Origin: an uncultured Alistipes sp.
GTDB taxonomy: Bacteria > Bacteroidota > Bacteroidia > Bacteroidales > Rikenellaceae
Direction of reading: 5' to 3'
Assembly: GCA_944321185.1 (NCBI GenBank)
Contig: CALUKH010000019.1
Coordinates: forward strand, 1-33,620
Length of the DNA stretch: 33,620 nucleotides
A program made the translations under genes and the position numbers. How positions within the stretch are numbered: the stretch's first letter is position 1; every line of letters starts with the position of its first letter. This document shows positions 16,044 to 25,800 of this stretch, one piece after another. The notes below the pieces were generated by a model, which was not told the origin of the DNA, searched no databases, and saw nothing but the letters and a program-made list of their open reading frames with translations.

Positions 16044-18602
16044 ATGAACCATTCAGGTAAGATATTCACGGCAGCAGCCCTCTTCATGTCACTCTGCTGC
16101 ACGAATATATTCGCCCAGGAGCAGAACTCGCACGAATCGAATCCGGCGGATTCCGCACAACTCGCCCAATCCGACTTCCCCGAGGATGCCCCGATGTTTC
16201 AGAGCAGCGGCACCCCCAGGCTCTATTACATCCGCAAGATCAACGTCCACGGCGTCAAGTACCTCAACCCCGACGTGCTCAAGTCGTCGGCCGGTCTGAT
16301 CGAAGGCGACTCGATCTATCTGCCCAGCAACTTCATCGCCAACGCCATCACGCGATTCTGGAGCCAGCGCTTCTTCTCCGACGTGAAGATCGGCGCCGCA
16401 ATCGAGGGCGACAGCCTCGACCTGGAGGTCTTCCTCAAGGAGCGTCCGCGCGTCTACAACTGGGCCTTCGAGGGCATCACCAAGGGCAAGCAGAAGGATC
16501 TGCTCGAAAAGCTCAAGCTCAAGCGCGGCAGCGAGCTCTCCGACTACGTCATCGACAAGAACAAGAAGCTCATCCGCGACTACTGGGCCGAAAAGGGCTT
16601 CCGCAATACGGAGGTCGACGTGCGCATCGACAACGACTCGCTGCGTCCGGGCCAGGCCGTCAACGTCACCTTCCTGATCGACCGCAAGGAGCGGGTCAAG
16701 ATCGGCCGCATCGACTTCCTGGGCAACACGCAGTTTACGGACAAGCGCCTGCGCCGCACCTTCAAGAAGACCCACCAGAAGTCGATCAACATCTTCCAGG
16801 GCACCAAACTCAACGAGGATGACTACGCAACCGACAAGGAGCTGCTCATCGACTTCTACAACTCGAAGGGTTTCCGCAACGCCACCGTCGTGCGCGACTC
16901 GATCTACCCGATCAACGAAAAGCGGATCGGCATCGACCTCGAAGTCTCGGAAGGCAACAAATACTACATCCGCAACGTCTCGTGGGTCGGCAACTCGGTC
17001 TATGAAACCGACGCCCTGCAACGCATGTTCGGCGTCAAGAAGGGCGACACGTACGACAAGAAGACCATGCAGAAACGCCTCGGTATCGGCAAGGAGACCG
17101 ATCCCGAAGCCATGTCCGTGTCGTCGCTCTATCAGAACGAGGGCTACCTCATGTCGCAGATCGAACCCGCCGAAACGATCATCGGCCCCGATTCGATCGA
17201 CATCGAGGTCAAGGTCTTCGAGGGCAAGCAGTTCACGATCAACAACGTCGGCATCTCGGGCAACCAGCGCGTCGACGACGAGGTGATCCGCCGCGAACTC
17301 TACACCCGCCCGGGCGAACTCTACAACCGTTCGCTGCTGATGCAGACCATCCGTACGCTGGGCTCGATGGGCCACTTCAACCCCGAAACCATCATGCCCG
17401 ACATCAAACCCGTCACCAACGAACTGGTCGACATCAACTGGCCCCTCGAAGAGCAGGCCTCCGACCAGTTCAACATCGCCGGCGGCTGGGGCTCGGGCAC
17501 CTTCGTGGGTTCGGTCGGCATCACGCTCAACAACCTCTCGGTGAAGAACTTCTTCAAGAAGGGCGCCTGGCGGCCCTACCCCATGGGCCAGAACCAGCGT
17601 CTGTCGCTCTCGGCCCAGACCAACGGTACCTACTACAAGGCCTTCGCCCTGAGCTTCACCGACCCGTGGCTCGGCGGCAAAAAACCCAACTCGTTCACCT
17701 TCTCGGCCCACATCTCCGAGCAGAACAACGCCTACTACGTCTGGCAGACCGCCACGCAGTACTTCCGTACGTACGGTGCGGCGGCCGGTCTGGGCAAACG
17801 GCTGAACTGGCCCGACCCCTACTTCACCTTCTACGCCGAGGCCAGCTACGAACGGTACAACCTCAAAAACTGGACCGGATTCGTCGTCGAAAACGGCAAC
17901 TCGAACCTCCTGTCGCTGAAACTCGTCTTCAGCCGCAACTCCGTCGACCAGCCGATCTACCCGCGCCGCGGTTCGGAATTCACCGCCTCGGTGCAGGCTA
18001 CGCTCCCCTACTCGCTCTGGGACGGAAAGGACTACTCCGACCAGTCGATGAGCGATCAGGACCGCTACCGCTGGATCGAATTCCACAAGTGGCAGTTCAA
18101 GGCGCAGTGGTTCCAGGGATTCCTCAACAATTCGAACCTGGTGCTGATGCTCAAGGCCGAGATGGGTTACCTGGGCAGCTACAACAAAAACAAGGTCTCG
18201 CCCTTCCAGCGTTACGAAGTCGGCGGCGACGGCATGTCGGGTTACAACATCTACGGTATCGACATCATCGCCATGCGCGGTTACGAGGACGGCGCCCTCG
18301 ACCCCACGAACTACTACTCGCGCGGATACAACAAGTACACCGCCGAGCTGCGTTACCCGGTCATTCTCAAACCCTCGTCGCAGATCTACGTGCTGGGATT
18401 CCTCGAAGGCGGTAACGCATTCGACTCGTGGCGGGAATTCTCGCCCTTCAAGATCAAACGTTCGGCCGGTTTCGGCGTGCGGCTCTATCTGCCCGTGGTC
18501 GGAATGCTCGGTATCGACTGGGGCTACGGCTTCGATCCCCCCGCCAACTCCACCACCAAGAGCGGCAGTCAGTTCCACTTTGTGCTCGGTCAGCAGTTCT
18601 AA
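16044..18602 (+). CDS. bamA: Outer membrane protein assembly factor BamA
   Basis: An 852-residue Omp85 protein, the core insertase for outer-membrane beta-barrels. A signal peptide (about 1-24, ending NIFAQ) is followed by a short Asn/Ser/Asp linker and five POTRA domains starting near residues 61 (YYIRKINVHG), 138 (YNWAFEGI), 218 (VKIGRIDFLGN), 307 (YYIRNVSWVGN) and 397 (FTINNVGISGN). The barrel runs from about 485 to the end. It contains MRGYEDG (744-750), the loop-6 VRGF/Y-type motif, and finishes with the terminal Phe expected of barrels. The length fits Bacteroidota BamA. The gene starts 35 bases after uppS and leads into two skp-like genes. Confidence 0.95.
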   Translation: MNHSGKIFTAAALFMSLCCTNIFAQEQNSHESNPADSAQLAQSDFPEDAPMFQSSGTPRLYYIRKINVHGVKYLNPDVLKSSAGLIEGDSIYLPSNFIANAITRFWSQRFFSDVKIGAAIEGDSLDLEVFLKERPRVYNWAFEGITKGKQKDLLEKLKLKRGSELSDYVIDKNKKLIRDYWAEKGFRNTEVDVRIDNDSLRPGQAVNVTFLIDRKERVKIGRIDFLGNTQFTDKRLRRTFKKTHQKSINIFQGTKLNEDDYATDKELLIDFYNSKGFRNATVVRDSIYPINEKRIGIDLEVSEGNKYYIRNVSWVGNSVYETDALQRMFGVKKGDTYDKKTMQKRLGIGKETDPEAMSVSSLYQNEGYLMSQIEPAETIIGPDSIDIEVKVFEGKQFTINNVGISGNQRVDDEVIRRELYTRPGELYNRSLLMQTIRTLGSMGHFNPETIMPDIKPVTNELVDINWPLEEQASDQFNIAGGWGSGTFVGSVGITLNNLSVKNFFKKGAWRPYPMGQNQRLSLSAQTNGTYYKAFALSFTDPWLGGKKPNSFTFSAHISEQNNAYYVWQTATQYFRTYGAAAGLGKRLNWPDPYFTFYAEASYERYNLKNWTGFVVENGNSNLLSLKLVFSRNSVDQPIYPRRGSEFTASVQATLPYSLWDGKDYSDQSMSDQDRYRWIEFHKWQFKAQWFQGFLNNSNLVLMLKAEMGYLGSYNKNKVSPFQRYEVGGDGMSGYNIYGIDIIAMRGYEDGALDPTNYYSRGYNKYTAELRYPVILKPSSQIYVLGFLEGGNAFDSWREFSPFKIKRSAGFGVRLYLPVVGMLGIDWGYGFDPPANSTTKSGSQFHFVLGQQF

Positions 18603-18692
18603 TTACGGCGCCGTGGCAATAAATTTGAAAGAAAAGAGTTATATTTATGACAACATCTCCGTCCGCGGGGAAACGATAACTTAAAATTTCGG

Positions 18693-19208
18693 ATGATGAA
18701 ACGACTGATTCTTGTGGCAGCAGCCATCCTTACGGCCGGTGTCCTCTCGGCCCAGAATTACATAATCGTCAACAGCGAGAAGATCTTCAAGTCGGTCGAT
18801 GCCTACAACACGGCCATCGAACAGCTCGATTCACTGGCCAAACAGTATCAGGGCCAGGTCGATGCCCGCTTCAACGAGGTGGAAACCCTCTACAACAACT
18901 ACCAGTATCAGAAGGCTTCGCTCTCGTCAGCCTCGCGCCAGGCCCGCGAAAACGAAATCCTGACCAAGGAAAAAGAGGCCCAGGAGTATCAGGAAAGCCT
19001 CTTCGGCAAGGAGGGTACGCTGATGAAAAAACGCATCGAGATGATCAGCCCGATCCAGAAACGGATCTTCGCCCAGATCGAAGCCTATGCCAAGGAGGTC
19101 GGTGCCGATCTGGTCCTCGACTCGTCGAACAACCCTACGCTGCTCTACAACAACCCCGCCGTGGAACATACCCAGCAGGTGATCGATCGGCTCAAAGAGC
19201 AGAAATAA
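18693..19208 (+). CDS. OmpH/Skp-family periplasmic chaperone (first copy)
   Basis: A 171-residue protein with a signal peptide (about 1-20, ending VLSAQ) and a long, charged, Gln/Glu/Lys-rich helical middle typical of Skp arms (YQGQVDARFNEVETLYNNYQ, then ARENEILTKEKEAQEYQESL). The N- and C-terminal strands of the Skp trimer body are recognisable as NYIIVNSEKIFKSVDAY and ADLVLDSSNNPTLLYNNP. Skp binds unfolded outer-membrane proteins and hands them to BamA. Either of two adjacent ATG codons may start it. It sits 90 bases after bamA and 33 before the second copy. Confidence 0.9.
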   Translation: MMKRLILVAAAILTAGVLSAQNYIIVNSEKIFKSVDAYNTAIEQLDSLAKQYQGQVDARFNEVETLYNNYQYQKASLSSASRQARENEILTKEKEAQEYQESLFGKEGTLMKKRIEMISPIQKRIFAQIEAYAKEVGADLVLDSSNNPTLLYNNPAVEHTQQVIDRLKEQK

Positions 19209-19241
19209 AAACCGACATCAAAAACATTAACGCATAAATTT

Positions 19242-19790
19242 ATGAAAAAAGCTGTCAAATTAACCCTTGCAATTGCCCTGCTGATGGGCTCGACCTCGCT
19301 CTTCGCTCAGAAGTTCGGCCGCATCAATACCCAGGAGATCATCATGGCAATGCCCGAAACCAAGACCATGCAGGAGAACATGGAGACCTATGCCAAAGAG
19401 CTCCAGGACAACATCGAAACCATGCAGGTCGAATTCAACACCAAATACCAGGAGTATCAGAAGAATCTGAACACGCTCTCCGACATGGCCAAGGAGATGA
19501 AGGAGAAGGAGCTGCAGGATCTGCAGAACCGCATCCAGGAGTTCCAGGGCCGCGCCCAGCAGGAGTATCAGAAGAAGCAGAACGAACTGCTCACCCCGAT
19601 CATCGACAAGGCCAAGAATGCCATCGACAAGATCGCGGCTGCGGGCAGCTACCTGGCCGTCTTCGACACCTCGACCGGCTCGCTGGCCTACTTCGACGAG
19701 ACGACGCTGACCGATCTGGCCCCCGCCGTGAAGAAGGAGCTCGGTATCACCGACGCGCCCGCCGCTACCACGACGCCCGCCGCCAACTGA
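19242..19790 (+). CDS. OmpH/Skp-family periplasmic chaperone (second copy)
   Basis: A 182-residue Skp-like protein. The signal peptide (about 1-22, ending SLFAQ) is followed by KFGRINTQEIIMAMPETK, the classical OmpH start, and a coiled-coil arm rich in Gln, Glu, Lys and Met (about 40-115). The body closes with YLAVFDTSTGSLAYFDETTL. Unlike the first copy it ends in an Ala/Pro/Thr tail (APAATTTPAAN). It is the last gene of the run, before a terminator. The two copies are clearly diverged, so they may have different clients or form mixed trimers; that is inference. Confidence 0.92.
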   Translation: MKKAVKLTLAIALLMGSTSLFAQKFGRINTQEIIMAMPETKTMQENMETYAKELQDNIETMQVEFNTKYQEYQKNLNTLSDMAKEMKEKELQDLQNRIQEFQGRAQQEYQKKQNELLTPIIDKAKNAIDKIAAAGSYLAVFDTSTGSLAYFDETTLTDLAPAVKKELGITDAPAATTTPAAN

Positions 19791-19812
19791 TCCGGCCCCG
19801 CGTATACGCCGC

Positions 19813-19850
19813 AACGCCGATCCGTACAGTACGGATCGGCGTTCATTTTC
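19813..19850 (+). terminator. Terminator of the uppS-bamA-skp run
   Basis: A near-perfect palindrome with 15-bp arms (19813-19827 and 19829-19843) followed by CATTTTC. It lies 22 bases after the second skp stop. Confidence 0.75.
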
Positions 19851-19963
19851 CCGGTACAAGCCGATTTATTATCGTCTAAAAGGGCCATGGAGTGTTCAAT
19901 ATGTTCACCCGACAGACGATTTCATCCGTTTCCCCGTTATGAAGATATACGAAGACGCAAACG

Positions 19964-20896
19964 ATGAAACCAAACAGCGAATCCAGAATCAAAGAGACTG
20001 CAGAAGCACCGATCAACCATTTCACGCTCCAGGAGCTGGTCTCCATGAGCGGCGGTGAGAATCGGTCAGGAATCATGGGCGAGTGCATCGCCGCCAGCAC
20101 GGAATCCCGGATGGAGGCCTTCCGCTTTCCGTGCCGCATCAACGCCTTCATCATCGGAGTGGGCACCGAAGGCGAAGCCTCGGGACTGGTCAACCTTCGG
20201 GAGTTTACGATCAAAAAGGACACGATGTTCATCATTGCACCGAACAGCATTCTGCAGGCACGGTCCGTCGATGAGATAAAGGCCCATGTGATGGCCGTCT
20301 CGTGCGATTTCATGAAACGGATCAACATCGACACGAAGCATCTGCTGCCACTGCTGCTGCAATTTGCCTCACTCCCTTCGCTGGAGATCTCCCGCGAGGA
20401 GAGCCAGGCGCTGCGCAACTTCATCTCGCTGGCCGAGCAGGAGACGGCAGGTCCCGAGAGCGAATTCTCGGCCGAGATCATCGGCGGACTGATCGCCGGG
20501 ACAATCTACAAGGTCGGCGAGATCCTGCAGCATTATCTGGCCGAGCACCCCGAACTCGACGAACCCGCGCACAACCGGGCCAAGGAGTATTTCACGCAGT
20601 TCACCCAACTGCTGAACGAACACTACAAGCAGGAACGCAGCGTCGGGTTCTACGCCCGCCAACTATGCATCACGCCCAAATACCTCACCACGCTGATCAA
20701 ACGCATCAGCGGCCGCTCGGTCTCGGAATGGATCGACAACTTCGTCATCCTCGAGGCCAAGACCCTGCTCAAGTATTCGAACATGAGCATCCAGGAGATT
20801 GCCTACTACCTGAATTTCCCGAACCAGTCGTTCTTCGGCAGCTATTTCAAGCGCAATACCGGCATGTCCCCGTCGCAATACAAGGCCAAGCAGTGA
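19964..20896 (+). CDS. AraC-family transcriptional regulator
   Basis: A 310-residue regulator. The N-terminal two thirds look like an AraC-type sensing domain with a cupin-like stretch (INAFIIGVGTEGEASG, then FTIKKDTMFIIAPNSILQA). The ligand cannot be predicted. The C-terminal AraC DNA-binding domain (about 205-310) has both helix-turn-helix units, around 229 (FYARQLCITPKYLTTLIKRI) and 275 (SIQEIAYYLNFPNQSFFGSY), and ends FKRNTGMSPSQYKAKQ. It stands alone between two terminators, so its target is not obvious from position. The 120 bases upstream show no clear -7 box. AraC regulators of this layout are common in Bacteroidales. Confidence 0.92.
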   Translation: MKPNSESRIKETAEAPINHFTLQELVSMSGGENRSGIMGECIAASTESRMEAFRFPCRINAFIIGVGTEGEASGLVNLREFTIKKDTMFIIAPNSILQARSVDEIKAHVMAVSCDFMKRINIDTKHLLPLLLQFASLPSLEISREESQALRNFISLAEQETAGPESEFSAEIIGGLIAGTIYKVGEILQHYLAEHPELDEPAHNRAKEYFTQFTQLLNEHYKQERSVGFYARQLCITPKYLTTLIKRISGRSVSEWIDNFVILEAKTLLKYSNMSIQEIAYYLNFPNQSFFGSYFKRNTGMSPSQYKAKQ

Positions 20897-20950
20897 GCCG
20901 GCACGGTCGGCACGGTCGGAAAAGGCGATGTTTGAAGCTGTTTTTTAGAG

Positions 20951-20979
20951 GCGGACGATGGTAAAATCGCCCGCTTTTT
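20951..20979 (+). terminator. Terminator after the AraC gene
   Basis: A 9-bp stem with one A-C mismatch (20951-20959 with 20966-20974), 6-base loop and run of five T. It lies 54 bases after the AraC stop. Confidence 0.65.
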
Positions 20980-20980
20980 G

Positions 20981-20988
20981 TACCTTGC
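20981..20988 (+). promoter_or_regulatory. Possible -7 box of tamB
   Basis: TACCTTGC is an imperfect match to TAnnTTTG, one base after the T run of the preceding terminator. It would place the transcript start about 20 bases before the GTG at 21016. No -33 element is clear. Confidence 0.35.
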
Positions 20989-21015
20989 AGAGAAATAGGT
21001 CCCCGGCGTCCGATC

Positions 21016-24000
21016 GTGAAACGAATCCTCAAACATACGCTCCGCATTCTGGCAGCCATCGTAGTGGTGCTTTTCGCCGGCATCGGGCTGCTTTATGTGC
21101 CGGGGGTGCAGGATTTCGCATGCCGCAAGGCCGTGGGTCCGATCTCGCGGGCGCTCGGCATGGAGCTGACGGTCGGAAAGTTGCGGTTGGGGTTTCCGCT
21201 GCGGCTCTCGATCGAGGAGCTCCGACTGCGGAACGGTGCCGACACGCTCGTCGATTGCGGACGACTGGGGCTGGAGGTTGATCCGTGGCCGCTGATCCAC
21301 CGCGAAGCTGTGGTACGCGAATTCGGGATCGACCGCCTGAAGGTCCACTACCGCGATACGGCTACGGGATTCGAGATGCGGGTGAAGGCTGCGCAGCTGG
21401 GAATCGAACCGGTGCGGGCTCTTCTGCCGCAGGAGGAGGCCCTCGTCGGACGGATATGGCTCGACGACGCGACCGTACACCTCCGCACGGGGATGACGGA
21501 GCCTGTCGAGGAGCCCGATACGTCGGCCCGACCCGGTTGGCGGATCACGGTCGATGAACTGGCGGTCTGCAACCTGTTGTTCGGGATGCGGAGTGCCGCG
21601 GACGATTCGGAGCTGGAGGTCGATCTGGCCGAAGGATCGGTCGATACGTGCCGCATTGCACTCGACAGCCAGCAGGTGAACGTTGCGAGCATCGTCCTCA
21701 CACGGGGAGATTACCTCTATCTGACCGCTTCGGAACCATCCGGCAACACCACGAACGAATCGCCGTCGGCAGCAGGGGCGCCCGACAGCCCCCTCTCCGG
21801 GACGAAGGCCGCGGACAAGGCGGTAGCCGGGAATACGGAGAACGACGCATCGGCGGCCGACACACCGCTTCCGTGGACCGTGCGGGTCGGCACACTGGCG
21901 ATGAACGACAATCAACTCACCTACGGACGGGCGGGTCATCACCCTGCGGCGGGATTTGACCCACTCGATATCCGGCTCACGGGGCTGGAGTTGGCGGTCG
22001 ATTCGCTCTATAATCGCGGGGGTGACGTGGCGCTGCAATTGCGGCAGCTGGCCTTCGCCGAGCGGTGCGGACTGCGCGTCGAACAGACCCGCGGCCGTTT
22101 TCGAATGGATGCCGCAGGGGTTGGCCTGGAGGATTTCGAACTCGCGACGGCCGATTCGCGAATCACGGCCCGGATCGCGGCCGGAGCCGGAATCCTGCAA
22201 CTGAATCCCGCTACGCCGTTGACGGCCGACATGACAGCCGATGTGGCCGTGAACGATGCGCAGAAGCTCTTTCCGGCGCTTCCCGCGGCGCTGCGCAACC
22301 GGCAAATCGGAGTGGATTTCACGGCCGACGGCACGCTCGCGGACCTCAACCGGATCGGGCTCACGGTCTCTTCGCCCGGACATCTGCAACTGACCCTCAA
22401 CGGCCGAGCCCGTCAACTGCTCGACCCCGAACGGCTGACGGCTTCGGCCCGCTTCCAGGGCGACCTGCGCCGGGGAGCCTTTCTCGTGCAGATGCTTCCC
22501 GACACGGCTCTGCGCCGGCGGGTGACGCTCCCCCGGCGAATCGGTCTGGAGGGGTCGGCCTCGGTCTCCGCAGGCAATTACGCACTGCGCTCGGAGCTGA
22601 CCGCCGGCGCAGGTCGCGACGAAGCGGGCCGCCTCTCCATCGACGGCCGTTATGAGACGAGGCCGCAACGTTACGAAGCCTCAATCCGCTGTGACAGCTT
22701 CCCGGTCGGGAGCTTCCTGCCGAAGGATTCGCTCGGGAGGCTCGATCTGCGGCTCCTGGCCCGCGGCCGGGGATTCGATCCGTACGATGCCGCCACCGAG
22801 GGCCGCATCCGGCTCGAGGTCGACCGGGCCGAGTATGCCGGGCATGATTTCGGCGGTCTGGAACTGGAGGCCGATCTGGCGGATCAACAGCTGACGGGAC
22901 GCATCGAGGACCGTGATTCGGCCCTCCGCCTCTCGCTCGGAATCGAGGGTCGGCTGACCCCCGAACGCCAGCAGGCCCGCCTTGCGGGTCGGGTCGGATG
23001 GTTCGACCTCACGGCGCTGGGGCTGGTCCGGGAGCCCATCGGCGGGCTCTTCGACCTCGAGGCCGAGGCCTCGGCCACCCGCGAAAAGAGCTACGCGGCC
23101 CGCATCGCGCTGGACAGCATCCGCATCCGGAACAGCACCGGCACGGACTGGATCCGCCCGACGAGCCTCTCGTTCGAGACCGACACGGCAGCTACAAAAG
23201 CCAAGCTGCAGTCGGGCGATCTGCAGCTGACCTTCTTCTCGCCCGCGGCGCTCGATACGCTCCGCACGGCCCTGCCACGCACGATCGAGGAGCTGAACCG
23301 CCAGATCCGGGCGCAGCGTCTCGACATGGATTCGCTCAAACCCCGCCTGCCCGACTTCGGGCTGCAACTCACCGCCGGACCAAACAACATCCTCAACAAC
23401 TACCTGCGCACGCAACACGCGGCTTTCCGCCGGCTGGAGATGCGCGGCGCCAACTGCGATACGCTGCCACTGGCGCTCGGCTTGCGGGTCGAAGGGCTCA
23501 CGACGGGTGGCATTCACATCGACACCGTGGGCGTTTCGCTCCTCCAGCAGGGAGCCCGCATGCACTATGCCCTGCGGATGGCCAACGCTCCGGGCAATCT
23601 CGACCATGTCGCCGCCGCAGGCCTCTACGGCGATGCCGGCGGCAACACCGCCACGATGAACCTCTACCAGCGTGACCGCAGCGGCCGCGAGGGACTTCGC
23701 TCGCAGATCAACGCAGCGTGGAACGATTCGCTCGTGCGGTTGAGCCTCGGGCCTGATCCGCAGTTCGGGTTCGAACCCTGGGCCGTCAACCCCGGCAACT
23801 ACCTCGTCTACGGGTTCGATCGCCGGTTGGCTGCCGACCTCGACCTGACACGCGGTGAACAGCGTTTTGCCCTCCACACGCTGCCGGAGGAGAGTCCGTT
23901 GGAGGGAATCCGCCTCGGGATGGCAGGACTGGGGATCGGTTCGATGCTCGAGTTGCTGCCCTCGGCACCACCCGTCGACGGGCGTCTGGGGGCCGATCTG

Positions 24001-25800
24001 GCCCTGGAACTGGGTCGCGACACGCTGACTCTGCAGGGCGAAGTCTCGATCGGCGAACTGACCTACGACCGGCAGCGTTTCGGCGACATAGCCCTGAAGG
24101 CCCGCTACGAACAGGGGGCTGCTCAACGGGCCGAAGCCCGCTTGAGGCTCGACACGCTCGAGGTGCTCGCGGCGCAGGCGTCGTACGACAAGCAGGCGGC
24201 GAATCCGCTCGATGCCCGTGTGGAGATCCCCGGACTGCCGTTGCAGCGGCTCAATGTCTTCCTTCCGGAGGAGATGCTCCGCCTGTCGGGGATGCTCACG
24301 GCAAGGATCCTCGCCTCGGGATCAACCGAACGGCCCCGTCTCGACGGAGCGTTGCGTCTGGCCGGGACCGAACTTCGCGTGCCGATGATCGGCACGTCGT
24401 TCCGCATGGCCGAGGATACGATCCGCATCGACCAGAGCCGCATCGGATTCGACCGCTACGCCATCCTCGCCCCGAACCGGCAGCCGCTGACCATCGACGG
24501 AGTCATCGATCTGGCCGACCCGCAGCGCATGACGGCCGATCTGCGGCTGAGGGCCGCCGACTTCCAGGTGGTGAACGTCCCCCGCAAGGAGCAGACCACG
24601 GTCTACGGCCAGGCCTACCTCGATCTGAATACCTCGGTGCGGGGTCCGGTCGATGCGCTGGCCGTGCGCGGAAACATCGCCCTGCTCGGCGGCACGGACA
24701 TCAACTACGTCATGCAAAGTTCGCCGCTCGAAGTCAAACAGCAGTCGCAGAATGTCGTACAGTTCGTCTCGTTCGCCGAGATCGACAACCGCGAGGCCTT
24801 CGAGGAGCTGCCGCCCGTGCGCATCGGCGGCATGGACATCGCCCTGAACATCGACATCAACAACGACGTCAAGGCCGCCGTCGACCTCTCGACCGACGGC
24901 AGCAACCGCATCGACCTGCGCGGCGGCGGAAACCTCTCCTACACGATGAACCCGCTCGGCGACACGCGTCTCTCGGGCCGCTATCTGCTCACCGGAGGCA
25001 CCGTCCGCTACAGCCCGCCGATCATCGCCCAAAAGGTCTTCACGATCCGCCCGGGCGGTTACGTCGAGTGGCTGGGCAATGTAGCCGACCCGTCGTTCAA
25101 CATCACCGCCGTCGAGAGTGTCCGCGCCAATGTCTCTTCCGACGGTCAGGATGCCCGCTCGGTGACATTCGACATCGCCATCAACATCCGCAACTCGCTC
25201 GACAACCTGGAGATCAGCTTCGATCTGTCGGCCCCCGAAGACCTCACGATGCAGAACCAGCTCAACTCGCTGACGGCCGAGCAACGCGCCAATCAGGCCA
25301 TGAACCTGCTGATCTACAACACCTACACCGGTCCCGGGACCTCGGCCCGGGTCAGTGCCGAAAACCCGCTCAACACCTTCATCCAGAAGGAGCTGAACCA
25401 GTGGGCACAGAACAACCTCAAGGGGGTCGACCTCTCGTTCGGCATCGACTCCTACGGCCAGGACGATCCCAACGGCCAACGAACCGACTACTCCTACCGG
25501 CTGTCGAAGAACCTCTTCAGCAACCGCATCCGCGCCGTCATCGGCGGCAAGTTCAGCACCGATGCCGACCCCACGCAGAACCTCAAGGAGAACCTCATCG
25601 ACGACATCTCGATCGAATACATGCTCGACAAACGCGACAACATGTACATCAAGGTCTTCCGCCACACGGGCTACGAAAGCATCCTCGAGGGCGAAATCAC
25701 CGAAACCGGCGTCGGATTCGTCATCCGCAAGCGGATCTCGCGGCTGGGCGACCTCTTCCGGTCGTCGAAGCCCCGCACCCAAAAAACCAAACAGCCATGA
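21016..25800 (+). CDS. tamB: Translocation and assembly module protein TamB (AsmA-like, DUF490)
   Basis: A 1594-residue envelope-spanning protein. One N-terminal membrane helix (about 8-29) anchors it in the inner membrane. A very long, beta-rich, low-cysteine region follows, with the repeating short strands of the AsmA/TamB/VPS13-like groove. The C-terminal TamB/DUF490 domain (about 1130-1540) is recognisable from LSGMLTARILASGSTERPRL, NVPRKEQTTVYGQAYLDLN and LNSLTAEQRANQAMNLLIYN. TamB proteins are thought to carry phospholipids to the outer membrane or to assist barrel assembly. The start is GTG at 21016, chosen because it gives a basic leader just before the helix. The stop overlaps the start of a TamL-type lipoprotein in ATGA, so the two are translationally coupled. 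Confidence 0.92.
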   Translation: MKRILKHTLRILAAIVVVLFAGIGLLYVPGVQDFACRKAVGPISRALGMELTVGKLRLGFPLRLSIEELRLRNGADTLVDCGRLGLEVDPWPLIHREAVVREFGIDRLKVHYRDTATGFEMRVKAAQLGIEPVRALLPQEEALVGRIWLDDATVHLRTGMTEPVEEPDTSARPGWRITVDELAVCNLLFGMRSAADDSELEVDLAEGSVDTCRIALDSQQVNVASIVLTRGDYLYLTASEPSGNTTNESPSAAGAPDSPLSGTKAADKAVAGNTENDASAADTPLPWTVRVGTLAMNDNQLTYGRAGHHPAAGFDPLDIRLTGLELAVDSLYNRGGDVALQLRQLAFAERCGLRVEQTRGRFRMDAAGVGLEDFELATADSRITARIAAGAGILQLNPATPLTADMTADVAVNDAQKLFPALPAALRNRQIGVDFTADGTLADLNRIGLTVSSPGHLQLTLNGRARQLLDPERLTASARFQGDLRRGAFLVQMLPDTALRRRVTLPRRIGLEGSASVSAGNYALRSELTAGAGRDEAGRLSIDGRYETRPQRYEASIRCDSFPVGSFLPKDSLGRLDLRLLARGRGFDPYDAATEGRIRLEVDRAEYAGHDFGGLELEADLADQQLTGRIEDRDSALRLSLGIEGRLTPERQQARLAGRVGWFDLTALGLVREPIGGLFDLEAEASATREKSYAARIALDSIRIRNSTGTDWIRPTSLSFETDTAATKAKLQSGDLQLTFFSPAALDTLRTALPRTIEELNRQIRAQRLDMDSLKPRLPDFGLQLTAGPNNILNNYLRTQHAAFRRLEMRGANCDTLPLALGLRVEGLTTGGIHIDTVGVSLLQQGARMHYALRMANAPGNLDHVAAAGLYGDAGGNTATMNLYQRDRSGREGLRSQINAAWNDSLVRLSLGPDPQFGFEPWAVNPGNYLVYGFDRRLAADLDLTRGEQRFALHTLPEESPLEGIRLGMAGLGIGSMLELLPSAPPVDGRLGADLALELGRDTLTLQGEVSIGELTYDRQRFGDIALKARYEQGAAQRAEARLRLDTLEVLAAQASYDKQAANPLDARVEIPGLPLQRLNVFLPEEMLRLSGMLTARILASGSTERPRLDGALRLAGTELRVPMIGTSFRMAEDTIRIDQSRIGFDRYAILAPNRQPLTIDGVIDLADPQRMTADLRLRAADFQVVNVPRKEQTTVYGQAYLDLNTSVRGPVDALAVRGNIALLGGTDINYVMQSSPLEVKQQSQNVVQFVSFAEIDNREAFEELPPVRIGGMDIALNIDINNDVKAAVDLSTDGSNRIDLRGGGNLSYTMNPLGDTRLSGRYLLTGGTVRYSPPIIAQKVFTIRPGGYVEWLGNVADPSFNITAVESVRANVSSDGQDARSVTFDIAINIRNSLDNLEISFDLSAPEDLTMQNQLNSLTAEQRANQAMNLLIYNTYTGPGTSARVSAENPLNTFIQKELNQWAQNNLKGVDLSFGIDSYGQDDPNGQRTDYSYRLSKNLFSNRIRAVIGGKFSTDADPTQNLKENLIDDISIEYMLDKRDNMYIKVFRHTGYESILEGEITETGVGFVIRKRISRLGDLFRSSKPRTQKTKQP

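Noticed and set aside
16089-18578. Minus-strand open frame of about 830 codons opposite bamA
   Set aside because: Fully antisense to a well-supported gene, Val/Asp/Glu-rich with no motifs; produced by the codon bias of the real gene.
20899-20919. CGGCACGGT tandem repeat just after the AraC gene
   Set aside because: Only a little over two short copies, no sign of a binding site or mobile-element end.
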